A stretch of DNA of 11,581 nt from Flavobacteriales bacterium UBA4474 (GTDB lineage: Bacteria; Bacteroidota; Bacteroidia; Flavobacteriales_D; Sanyastnellaceae), in NCBI GenBank assembly GCA_002389295.1, contig DGOE01000147.1, forward strand, positions 1-11,581. The letters run 5' to 3'. This document shows, piece by piece, positions 1 to 6,801 of this stretch; within the stretch, counting starts at the first letter, position 1; each line of letters begins with the position of its first letter. The notes below the pieces were generated by a model, which was not told the origin of the DNA, did no database searches, and was given only the letters and a program-made list of their open reading frames with translations. Position numbers and translations under genes: made by a program.

Positions 1-29
1 TATTCGGTATGAAAGATGTTTGGGGTTGA
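1..29 (+). CDS. dapB: C-terminal tail of probable 4-hydroxy-tetrahydrodipicolinate reductase (partial)
   Basis: Only the last eight full codons are in the window, in the frame starting at base 3, reading FGMKDVWG with a TGA stop at 27-29. DapB proteins of this type typically end with a short motif of the form G-[LI]-[FY]-x-M-x-D-[VL], which this matches, and dapB commonly sits just before lepB in Bacteroidota. DapB reduces dihydrodipicolinate in lysine and diaminopimelate synthesis. The reading frame would overlap the start of lepB by 14 bases. The identification rests on very few residues plus gene order, so it is tentative; the sequence upstream of the window would settle it. Confidence 0.5.
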
Positions 30-1656
30 TATTGCACAATCATTGAACCACGCGTTCGTTTCTGCCTCCATGAGCCTTCCCCTGATTCTGTTGTTGTCCC
101 TGCCTTTGGTTCACATCATCGTTTTGCCACGGCTGTTCAGCCGCGCGGGGCTACCGGCCTGGCATGGCTATGTGCCTGGCCTCAATTACTGGACCTTGCT
201 GGGCATGCTGAAGCGGCCCAAGCACTGGCTGATTCCGCTGCTTTTCCCCGGTCCCAATTTGTTGATGGGGGCCATCCTTCACGTGGAGATCGGCATTGTC
301 TTTGGCAAAAGGTCCACCGCCCAGCAGTGGTTTTTTGGTGCCCTCCCTTGGGTTGCGCTGCCCATGTTGGCTTTTCAGGGCGCGGACAAATTCGAAGGGC
401 CGCGCGATTGGACCAACGTCAAAAAGGGCTTGATGCGCGAATGGGGCGAGGCCATCCTTTGGGCCACCGTGGTGGCTTCCTTGATCCGGGGCTATGTCTT
501 CGAGGCTTTCACGATTCCAACGGCCTCCATGGAGGACAGCATGCTCGTGGGGGATTACCTCGTGGTGAGCAAGATGAGCTACGGTCCGAAGTTGCCGGAA
601 ACCCCGTTGTCCTTGCCTTTCGTGCACAACGCCATCCCGGGAACGGCGCTGAGAAACAGCTACCTCGAATGGGTGGATTTGCCCTACAGCAGGCTGCCTG
701 GTTTTGGCGACGTGGAGCGCTACGATGCCGTGGTGTTCAATTTCCCAAATGGCGACTCCATTGTGGTGGATGCCTATCTCGCAGGTCACGATTACCATGC
801 GTTGGTGCGCCAGCGGGCGATTGGTTTTGCCGGTGGTGACCCTGTGGCTTACGAAGCCGACCGCGGCACGTTCAACGCCTTGGCCCGAAAGGACTGGTCG
901 CGCACCCACGGCATCAAGGCCCGGCCAGTAGACAAGAAGGAGCACTATGTGAAGCGTTGCGTGGGCCTTCCCGGCGAGGACTTGGCCATTGTGGACCGGC
1001 AATTGGTGATCGACGGCGAGGTGGTGGAGTCGCCCCCCGGGTTGCAGTACAATTACCTGGTTCGGCTCAAGCGAGAAGCGGACATGCGCGTCATCCGTGA
1101 GCGGCTCGGTTTGACCGACATCGACATTCAGGGCAAGGGCCCCGGCGGTACTTACTTCATGGCCTTGCGCGAAGACGAGGCGGAGCTGTTGGTGGAGCGC
1201 GACATGGTTGCAGATGTTCAGCCTTTTGACGTTTCTACCCGCAGGGGGACGCTGGACATGTACCCCAACACCAACACGTTTGACTTTGCCACGTGGGAAC
1301 TCGACAATTATGGCCCCATTCACTTGCCTGCAGCGGGCGAGACGGTGCCGTTGACGCCGCGCAATGTGGCGTTGTATCGCCGGGTCATCACCGCTTATGA
1401 GGGCCACACCTTGGAGGAACGCGGTGAGGAGGTCTTCATTGATGGCGCTCCTGCGACGTCTTACACGTTTGAGCAGGGCTATTACTGGTTGATGGGCGAC
1501 AACCGCCACAGTTCAGCCGACAGCCGGTATTGGGGTTTTGTACCTGCTGATCACGTGGTGGGCCGGGCTTCCTTTACTTGGTTTAGCAAGATGAACACGG
1601 CGCAGCACGGCGAGTCAGGCATTCGCTGGGACCGGATGTTCAAGTCGGTGAAGTGA
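16..1656 (+). CDS. lepB: Signal peptidase I, large Bacteroidota type
   Basis: This membrane-bound serine protease cuts signal peptides from exported proteins on the outer face of the inner membrane. The 546-residue product has hydrophobic segments near residues 18-40, 70-95, 104-120 and 145-160. The catalytic serine box follows (IPTASM, Ser171), then the general-base box (YVKRCVGLPGED, Lys313) and the family signature GDNRHSSADSRYWGFVP (494-510). The enzyme is much longer than E. coli LepB (about 320 residues). The extra length lies in the N-terminal membrane region, in about 140 residues between Ser and Lys, and in a long insertion between Lys and the GDNR box (about 330-480). Large signal peptidases of this kind are usual in Bacteroidota. 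The start at 16 has no Shine-Dalgarno site and overlaps the presumed end of dapB; the stop overlaps the GTG of the next gene, so the genes are probably cotranscribed. Confidence 0.96.
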   Translation: MFGVDIAQSLNHAFVSASMSLPLILLLSLPLVHIIVLPRLFSRAGLPAWHGYVPGLNYWTLLGMLKRPKHWLIPLLFPGPNLLMGAILHVEIGIVFGKRSTAQQWFFGALPWVALPMLAFQGADKFEGPRDWTNVKKGLMREWGEAILWATVVASLIRGYVFEAFTIPTASMEDSMLVGDYLVVSKMSYGPKLPETPLSLPFVHNAIPGTALRNSYLEWVDLPYSRLPGFGDVERYDAVVFNFPNGDSIVVDAYLAGHDYHALVRQRAIGFAGGDPVAYEADRGTFNALARKDWSRTHGIKARPVDKKEHYVKRCVGLPGEDLAIVDRQLVIDGEVVESPPGLQYNYLVRLKREADMRVIRERLGLTDIDIQGKGPGGTYFMALREDEAELLVERDMVADVQPFDVSTRRGTLDMYPNTNTFDFATWELDNYGPIHLPAAGETVPLTPRNVALYRRVITAYEGHTLEERGEEVFIDGAPATSYTFEQGYYWLMGDNRHSSADSRYWGFVPADHVVGRASFTWFSKMNTAQHGESGIRWDRMFKSVK

Positions 1657-2288
1657 CCGGTGAAGTAGACCTGTTGCCCCTTTGCCCCTTCCCGCCCCTG
1701 CCCTGGTGGGGCGCGATCTGCGACAAAGCCGCGCGCCTGGACGGGTTGGAACACTATCAGAAGCGCTCTTTTCGCAACCGTTATTGCGTGATGCAGTCCG
1801 ATGGACTGATGCAGTTGACAGTTCCGGTTGAACGCCGCGGCGGCCGACCGAGGCCACAGGATGAAACCCGGAGGGTGATGGGCGATACGGACCGCAAGGC
1901 GTGGCAGGCGGTGAGGACGGCCTATGGCCGCGCCCCGTATTTTGAGGAAATGGCGGATGGACTGGAGGCGCTTTTTTTGCGCGGTCCAGAGACGCTGGGC
2001 GGATGGAACAGGGCCACGGTGGCTTGGGCAGCGGAGTGGATGGGCATGTCAGTGCCCGGGGATGTTCAAGCCGAAGAATACCATGTAGTCGACCACGGCG
2101 TGAGGATGTTGCAATGGCAGGATGGGGCGGCGCATGGCTTGGTGCGTTGGCCTCACGTCTGGGAGGACAGGCACAGGGCCATTCCCTTTGAGCGTCTGGG
2201 GATACTCGATGCCCTGCTTCATGTGGGGCCGGCGGCTGTGGAGCTGGTTAGCCCTGTTCCACCGAGTGGATCTCCGCATCTAAGATGA
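1653..2288 (+). CDS. WbqC-family protein
   Basis: The 211-residue product fits the WbqC family (PF08889), whose biochemical role is not established; some members lie in O-antigen or polysaccharide loci. Visible family features are the opening stretch PLPWWGAICDKA (15-26), the block HYQKRSFRNRY (34-44) followed by LTVPVE (55-60), the W-x-AV-x-TAYGRAPYFEE block (84-99), and a C-terminal ILDALLHVGP stretch. The chosen start is a GTG at 1653 that overlaps the lepB stop as GTGA, implying translational coupling; the first recognisable family residues come about ten codons later and there is no better in-frame start. Pairing of a WbqC-family gene with lepB is a recurring Bacteroidota arrangement. 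Its 3' end overlaps the convergent toxin-like gene by 41 bases. Family assignment is fairly firm; function is unknown. Confidence 0.85.
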   Translation: MTGEVDLLPLCPFPPLPWWGAICDKAARLDGLEHYQKRSFRNRYCVMQSDGLMQLTVPVERRGGRPRPQDETRRVMGDTDRKAWQAVRTAYGRAPYFEEMADGLEALFLRGPETLGGWNRATVAWAAEWMGMSVPGDVQAEEYHVVDHGVRMLQWQDGAAHGLVRWPHVWEDRHRAIPFERLGILDALLHVGPAAVELVSPVPPSGSPHLR

Positions 2289-2574
2289 CGTCGAGGACGA
2301 CCACGCGCTCTTCCTCTATGAGGTAGTAGATGCGGTGGTTGTGGGCGAGCAGGCTGCGGATGTCGCCTGGAATGGCGTCGAATCGGGCCTTGCGCGCGTC
2401 GCTGGGGACGGCGTTTCTGGCGAGGGATCGGATGCGCGAGAGCATTTCATCCTTGGCCTTTTCGGCGCCGATGAGTGAAGCGCCCTGCAATTGCCGGATG
2501 ATCCGTTCCATGGCGGTAACGGCGCGGTCGGCGATGATGACATTTCTGTTCACGGGCGAAAGATCGCCATGCAT
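2248..2574 (-). CDS. RelE/ParE-family toxin-like protein, no partner antitoxin
   Basis: The product is about 100 residues and has the RelE/ParE pattern: an N-terminal strand (NRNVIIADRAV), a helical hairpin rich in Arg, Lys and Glu (about MERIIRQLQ to IRSLARN), then IRSLLAHNHRIYYLIEEER and VVVLDVILDAE, matching the C-terminal sheet of ParE toxins (usual form YRIIYxIEDDRVVIL). ParE members poison DNA gyrase and RelE members cut mRNA on the ribosome; which applies here cannot be told. The start is uncertain: ATG at 2574, GTG at 2553 (which gives MNRNVII, the more usual ParE beginning) or TTG at 2580. In classic pairs the antitoxin precedes the toxin, but only about 70-90 bases separate this gene from the divergent gcvT. 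The 3' end overlaps the WbqC gene tail-to-tail. Confidence 0.75.
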   Translation of the reverse strand: MHGDLSPVNRNVIIADRAVTAMERIIRQLQGASLIGAEKAKDEMLSRIRSLARNAVPSDARKARFDAIPGDIRSLLAHNHRIYYLIEEERVVVLDVILDAEIHSVEQG

Positions 2575-2607
2575 GCACAAAGGCGGTCATAAATCCCATG
2601 GGGTTTC

Positions 2608-2624
2608 CCACGGTGGCCCCGTGG
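2608..2624. repeat. Inverted repeat between toxin-like gene and gcvT
   Basis: A perfect 6-bp inverted repeat, CCACGG and CCGTGG with a 5-base spacer, sits in the short region between the divergent toxin-like gene and gcvT. It ends 7 bases before the promoter-like box ahead of gcvT. It could be a protein-binding operator or an RNA hairpin in a toxin transcript; no bound factor can be inferred from sequence. Confidence 0.4.
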
Positions 2625-2631
2625 ACCCTGT

Positions 2632-2639
2632 TATTTTTG
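2632..2639 (+). promoter_or_regulatory. Candidate Bacteroidota -7 box for gcvT operon
   Basis: TATTTTTG matches the Bacteroidota -7 consensus TAnnTTTG at every fixed position. It ends four bases before the gcvT ATG at 2644, so a transcript starting at the usual distance would be leaderless or nearly so. No convincing -33 TTTG element lies at the expected distance, so this is a motif match only. Confidence 0.35.
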
Positions 2640-2643
2640 GCGC

Positions 2644-3732
2644 ATGGAAGAAGCAACGTTGGCGCTGTCGGCCACCCCATTGCACGCCGTGCACATTGCG
2701 GCAGGTGCGCGCATGGTGCCGTTTGCCGGATATGAGATGCCTGTGCAATATGCGGGCTTGCGTTCAGAGCATGAGGCCGTCCGCAAGGCTGCGGGGCTGT
2801 TTGATGTGAGCCACATGGGAGAACTGTGGTTTTCGGGCGCAGGTGCGGCCGGTTTTTTGCAGCGCTTGCTCGCCGGCGATGTGGCCAAGGCCGCACCGGG
2901 CCGAGCGTTGTATACGTGCCTGCTCAACGAGGGGGGTGGAATTGTAGAGGATTTGCTGGTCTACGGTTTTGAGGACCGGTATCTGCTGGTGGTCAATGCG
3001 GCCAACAAGGATGAAGTGGTGTCGTTGATCCGGGCGGAGTTCCCGGAGGATGTGACATTCGAAGACGCCAGCGCGCGCACCGCATTGCTGGCGCTGCAAG
3101 GTCCGGCCTCTGATGCCGTGGCCCAGGCCATGGGGTTTGATTTGAAGGATTTGAAGTATTACCACCACAGAAATGTGGTCTTCAACGGTGTGGAAGTGAC
3201 CGTGGGGGCAACAGGGTACACCGGTGAACGCGGTTTTGAGTGGTACGTGCCCGCAGAAAATGCCGCGGCGTTGTGGGCGGCCATGATGACGGCCGGAGCA
3301 CCGAGCGGTTTGGTGCCATGTGGATTGGGTGCGCGCGACACGCTGCGCCTTGAAAAGGGCTTTTGTCTGCACGGCAATGACATCGGTCCCGGGTGCAACC
3401 CCGTGGAGGCGGGCCTTTCATGGACCGTGGGTTGGAAGACTGACTTTCGGGGCAAGGAGGCGCTGCAGGCCGTGCGGTCAGCAGGTGCTGCGCGCAAATT
3501 GGTGGGGTTCACCATGGCTGAGCGGGGCATTCCGCGCAAGGACTATGTGATCCAAGACTCCGAGGGCAATGACATTGGTGTTGTGACGAGCGGGACGCAG
3601 TCCCCTTCTCTCGGGCAGGCGATTGGCCTGGGCTACGTGCAAGTGGACTGGGCCGAAAAGGGGTCAGAGGTGCACATCGCCATCCGCGGAAAGGCGATCA
3701 AGGCGACCGTCACCGGGATTCCTTTCCTTTGA
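2644..3732 (+). CDS. gcvT: Aminomethyltransferase, glycine cleavage system T protein
   Basis: GcvT takes the aminomethyl group carried on the lipoyl arm of the H protein, releases ammonia and passes the one-carbon unit to tetrahydrofolate; it acts in the cytoplasm with GcvP, GcvH and a lipoamide dehydrogenase. The 362-residue length is normal. Motifs in order are MVPFAGYEMPVQY (24-36), FDVSHMGE (53-60), the GGGIVEDLLVY segment containing the conserved acidic position (Asp103), GATGYTGERGFEWY (188-201), GARDTLRLEKGFCLHGND (229-246), VGWKTDFRGKEAL (262-274) and the C-terminal barrel with GVVTSGTQSPSLGQAIGLGYV. The start at 2644 leaves a normal short leader before the fold. No other gcv genes lie in the window. 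comB follows after 3 bases, so gcvT probably leads the operon. Confidence 0.97.
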   Translation: MEEATLALSATPLHAVHIAAGARMVPFAGYEMPVQYAGLRSEHEAVRKAAGLFDVSHMGELWFSGAGAAGFLQRLLAGDVAKAAPGRALYTCLLNEGGGIVEDLLVYGFEDRYLLVVNAANKDEVVSLIRAEFPEDVTFEDASARTALLALQGPASDAVAQAMGFDLKDLKYYHHRNVVFNGVEVTVGATGYTGERGFEWYVPAENAAALWAAMMTAGAPSGLVPCGLGARDTLRLEKGFCLHGNDIGPGCNPVEAGLSWTVGWKTDFRGKEALQAVRSAGAARKLVGFTMAERGIPRKDYVIQDSEGNDIGVVTSGTQSPSLGQAIGLGYVQVDWAEKGSEVHIAIRGKAIKATVTGIPFL

Positions 3733-3735
3733 GAC

Positions 3736-4533
3736 ATGGAAGAGGTCAAATCAATGCCTGAATCATCCAAGGCGGAAAGGAGCGAAAGGCGTGTAGAGGT
3801 GTGTTTCTCTCCCCGCCAATTCGACCTGTACAAGGACGACTTCCATACTTGTGTGGTCATCGATGTCCTGCGTGCGACCTCGGCGATCTGCACCGGATTG
3901 GCCAACGGCGTGGACCGTATCATTCCGGTGCCCACTGTAGAAGAAGCGCGTGCACTGCAATCCGAAGGCTATGTGGCGGCTGCCGAGCGCAATGGTCAAA
4001 TCGTAGAAGGGTTTGACTTTGGCAACTCCCCCCGGGCATACATGGAAGGGGCCTTGCGGGGCAAGACCGTGGCCCTGACCACGACCAACGGGACCAAGGC
4101 GATTGAAGCGGCGAAGGTGATGCCACAGGTGGCCATCGGCAGCATCAACAACCTCGATGCCATTTGCACTTGGCTGATGCAGCAACCCGGAAACGTGCTG
4201 CTGTTGTGTTCCGGATGGAAGGACAAGTTCAATTTGGAAGACACCATCTGTGCTGGCGCCATTGCCGACAACCTGATTGACATCGCGCGTTACCGCAGTG
4301 AGGAAGACAGTACGATTGCGGCCAAGCATCTTTTTCTGGGTGTGCGCGGCAATATTTTCCCCTTTCTGAAGGCGTCATCGCACCGCCGGCGCTTGCGCAA
4401 GCTCAACTTGGGTGAGGACATCAAATATTGCCTCACGCCAAACACGGTGAACGTGGTGCCTGTCTTGCACGAGGGCGCCTTGGTGGATGCCCGGCGGATC
4501 AAGGAAGGTGTGGTGACCGACGTGGTGCGTTGA
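3736..4533 (+). CDS. comB: 2-phosphosulfolactate phosphatase, ComB family
   Basis: ComB removes phosphate from 2-phosphosulfolactate to give sulfolactate, a step known from archaeal coenzyme M synthesis; the family (PF04029) is also common in bacteria that do not make coenzyme M. The 265-residue product carries the family blocks VIDVLRATSA (41-50), AERNGQIVEGFDFGNSPRAY (83-102), VALTTTNGTKAI (112-123) and CSGWKDKFNLEDTICAGAIAD (158-178). It begins 3 bases after gcvT, and an alternative ATG six codons downstream (3754) is possible because the first 18 residues are charged and unlike the family core. Its TGA stop at 4531-4533 overlaps the probable TTG start of the next gene. The physiological substrate in this organism is not shown; no comA or comC homologue is in the window. 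Confidence 0.93.
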   Translation: MEEVKSMPESSKAERSERRVEVCFSPRQFDLYKDDFHTCVVIDVLRATSAICTGLANGVDRIIPVPTVEEARALQSEGYVAAAERNGQIVEGFDFGNSPRAYMEGALRGKTVALTTTNGTKAIEAAKVMPQVAIGSINNLDAICTWLMQQPGNVLLLCSGWKDKFNLEDTICAGAIADNLIDIARYRSEEDSTIAAKHLFLGVRGNIFPFLKASSHRRRLRKLNLGEDIKYCLTPNTVNVVPVLHEGALVDARRIKEGVVTDVVR

Positions 4534-5498
4534 GGCGGACTTCTCCCCTGCTTTTTTGTTTTTTCATGGTGGGTTGGGCGTTGCTGTGCAGCGCCTGGGG
4601 TTTCCCTGTGCACCGGCACATCAACAGGTCTGCGACCGAGGCCCTGCCCGCACCGCTGCGCGGTTGGATGATGGCAGAGGTGGAATGGCTGGCGGCCCAT
4701 GCCACGGATGCTGACAAGCGCAAACACGCCGTGGAGCGTGAGGCGCCCCGGCATTACTTGGACCGCGACGCGCCAGCCTTGGCGTGTTTGGACACCTTGG
4801 GTGCGGCGCCTTGGTTTGGCCGAGCGGCCGCAGCGTGCAGTGAGGACACGCTGTGGGCCTATGGCGTCCTGCCATGGCAGCTGCGCTGGTCTTATGACCG
4901 GTTGGTCGCGGCGTTTGACAGCTGTGACCGCATGGCCATACTCCGGGCAGCAGCCGATCTGGGGCATTACGCGGCCGATGCGCACGTGCCGTTGCATACG
5001 ACCCTGAACTACAACGGCCAGTTGACGCAACAAGACGGGATCCATGCGGTGTGGGAGACGCGGTTGCCCGCGTTGTACGGCGGTGGATACCTGTTGGCGG
5101 TCCCCGAGGTGGGCTACATAGAAGATGTGGACGCCTGGGGGTGGTCAGTGTTGGCCAAGAGCCACGCGCATGTGGAACCGCTCCTGGCGGCAGAGCGTCA
5201 GGTCAGTGCTGCTTGGGGCGCAGACCAGCATGTGCGCGAGCAGCGAGGCAACACCATGCAGCTGCAGCGTGTGCCGCTGTGGTGCCAGCGTTACCACAGC
5301 GCCCTCGGCGGCATGGTGGAGCAGCGCTGGCGCGCGGCGATCGAAGGGGTGGCCAGCTTGTGGTACTCGGCGTGGTTGGATGCAGGCGCGCCCGACCTCT
5401 CTGCCGTGATGGCTCCGCGAAGCAGATGGCAGGAGACATTGGACCGCCTGATTGGTCGCAATCCAAGGCGTGTAAATGGCCCGCTGCCAGTACCTTGA
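4530..5498 (+). CDS. Secreted zinc-dependent phospholipase C / S1-P1 nuclease-type hydrolase
   Basis: The product belongs to the three-zinc fold shared by bacterial phospholipase C and S1/P1 nucleases. I place the start at TTG 4530, overlapping the comB stop as TTGA. It gives a textbook signal peptide: MRRTSP, a hydrophobic core, and cleavage after CSA at residue 22, leaving Trp as mature residue 1. This is the residue whose amino group binds zinc in the family. Other likely ligands in mature numbering are His6 (WGFPVH), Asp38 or Asp40, His53 (APRHYLD), His124-Asp128-His134 in LGHYAADAHVPLH, and His150-Glu154 in GIHAVWE. The spacing H-x3-D-x5-H and the final H-x3-E resemble phospholipase C rather than the H-x3-D of S1/P1. 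The first ATG, at 4566, would leave too short a signal peptide. Whether it acts on lipids or nucleic acids is unknown; it is predicted periplasmic or secreted. Confidence 0.85.
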   Translation: MRRTSPLLFCFFMVGWALLCSAWGFPVHRHINRSATEALPAPLRGWMMAEVEWLAAHATDADKRKHAVEREAPRHYLDRDAPALACLDTLGAAPWFGRAAAACSEDTLWAYGVLPWQLRWSYDRLVAAFDSCDRMAILRAAADLGHYAADAHVPLHTTLNYNGQLTQQDGIHAVWETRLPALYGGGYLLAVPEVGYIEDVDAWGWSVLAKSHAHVEPLLAAERQVSAAWGADQHVREQRGNTMQLQRVPLWCQRYHSALGGMVEQRWRAAIEGVASLWYSAWLDAGAPDLSAVMAPRSRWQETLDRLIGRNPRRVNGPLPVP

Positions 5499-5502
5499 AG
5501 CC

Positions 5503-6615
5503 ATGCGCAGGATCGCTCTGGTCAATCCATACTCTGCCGGAAGTCACGCCCAATGGGCGCAGGGCATGGCGCGGGAATTGCCAGCGGCGGCCAAAAAGAT
5601 GGGCCGCGGGCTGACCGTGGAGGTGTTTTCGCTGCCCGGTCGGCACTGGAAATGGCGCATGCATGCTGCGGCACTGACCTTGGTGGCGCGCATGGAGGAG
5701 GCCGGCCTGTTTGAAGCGGGCGTGGATGCCTACATCGTGACCGATATGTTGGATGTGGGGCAATTCAGATCGGCGCTGCCCCCAGCGGAGCGCTCCAAAC
5801 CGGTGGTCCTTTATTTCCACGAAAACCAACTGACGTTTCCAGCCCATCCCGAAAGGCCGGCCGAGGCGTGGGATCGGCATTATGCCTTCATGAATGTCAC
5901 GGGGGCATTGCTGGCCGATGCAGTGTGGTTCAACTCGGTGTATCACCGGAACCTGTTCCTGGAAGCTTTGCCGGCATTCATGTCGGCATTTCCTTCTCCA
6001 CGACCGACGGATTCGGCAGCGGTGATCGCGGCCAAGTCCAAGGTGATCCCCATCGGGATCGAAGACGATGTCTTCACTGCGGGCAAGGTGGACGGTCCCG
6101 GTCGGTTTGGAGAGGGACCGCCCGTGGTGGCTTGGAACCACCGTTGGGAATACGACAAGGGGCCGGCGGCTTTTTTGGCTTGCTTGGATGCTGCTGCGGC
6201 CGAAGGTTTGGCGTTTCGCTTGGCGGTGATGGGGCAATCGTTTGATCAGGTGCCAGAAGCTTTTGGGTTGCTGCGGCAGCGCCACGCCGATCGGATTGTG
6301 AGTTGGGGCCATCTGGAGAGCCGTGCGGAATATGTCGAGGCACTGCGCTCAAGTGATGTCGCCTTGGTGACCGCCCACCACGACTTTTTTGGCATCAGCG
6401 TGCTCGAAGCGGCGGCAGCGGGGCTTGAAATTGTGGCACCGCGGGCACTCGCCTATCCCGAACATTTTGGGGCAGATGTGCTCTGTGCGCGGTCCGACTT
6501 GGAGGCGGCATTTCAGTCGGCACTCACACGCCGTCAAAAGCGGAATTGGGATGTGGGAAAATATGCTTGGAGCCGAGTGGCTCACGAAGCGATTGTGGCC
6601 TTGTTGGACGTTTGA
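5503..6615 (+). CDS. tRNA-queuosine alpha-mannosyltransferase-like glycosyltransferase (DUF3524/GT-B)
   Basis: The 370-residue product resembles animal GTDC1/QTMAN, which adds mannose to queuosine in tRNA-Asp, and the bacterial DUF3524 proteins. Conserved blocks are the N-terminal NPYSAGSH (8-15), the SLPGRHWKWRMH segment (43-54), LYFHENQLTFP (103-113), FNSVYHR (143-149), AWNHRWEYDKGP (210-221), VMGQSFDQVPE (242-252) and the donor-binding HHDFFGISVLEA (292-303), characteristic of GT4-type GT-B enzymes. I chose the ATG at 5503 because the family fold begins at once (MRRIALVNPY); an in-frame ATG at 5476 would add nine residues and overlap the previous gene. It follows the PLC-like gene after 4 bases and is the last gene of the run. 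Substrate is inferred from homology; no queuosine biosynthesis gene is in the window, so another acceptor is possible. Confidence 0.88.
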   Translation: MRRIALVNPYSAGSHAQWAQGMARELPAAAKKMGRGLTVEVFSLPGRHWKWRMHAAALTLVARMEEAGLFEAGVDAYIVTDMLDVGQFRSALPPAERSKPVVLYFHENQLTFPAHPERPAEAWDRHYAFMNVTGALLADAVWFNSVYHRNLFLEALPAFMSAFPSPRPTDSAAVIAAKSKVIPIGIEDDVFTAGKVDGPGRFGEGPPVVAWNHRWEYDKGPAAFLACLDAAAAEGLAFRLAVMGQSFDQVPEAFGLLRQRHADRIVSWGHLESRAEYVEALRSSDVALVTAHHDFFGISVLEAAAAGLEIVAPRALAYPEHFGADVLCARSDLEAAFQSALTRRQKRNWDVGKYAWSRVAHEAIVALLDV

Positions 6616-6747
6616 ACGGCTTTTTGGCCACCTTAAATGCAGTTTTATTGGCCTGAAGCAAAAAAATGGGCCTGATGGAAAGTCGGGTTTTGCTGTGCTG
6701 CTGAGATTGAAAATCAGATGAGGAGCCTTTTTTGGTGGGTGTAACTC

Positions 6748-6760
6748 GCGTTATCAACGC
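6748..6760. repeat. Short inverted repeat GCGTT-ATC-AACGC
   Basis: The arms GCGTT and AACGC are perfect with a 3-base centre. The right half contains TTATCAACG, which differs from the DnaA-box consensus TTATCCACA at two positions. It could be an operator for dnaA control or a degenerate DnaA site; either reading is weak without comparison to related genomes. Confidence 0.3.
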
Positions 6761-6801
6761 TGTGAATTTTAGGTGGGTTATGAGAGAGGATTCCGATAAT
6801 G

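Noticed and set aside
151..1509. A 452-codon open frame on the minus strand across lepB
   Set aside because: It is antisense to a confidently identified gene, its translation has no recognisable domain and is rich in His, Gln and Arg, as expected from the complement of GC-rich coding DNA.
4428..4529. Upstream ATG start for the PLC-like gene
   Set aside because: It would lie within comB and add a 34-residue non-hydrophobic leader before the signal peptide.
6620..6690. Intrinsic terminator right after the QTMAN-like gene
   Set aside because: GGCC pairs and an A-tract are present, but I could not form a stem of more than about 4-5 bp followed by Ts on the plus strand.
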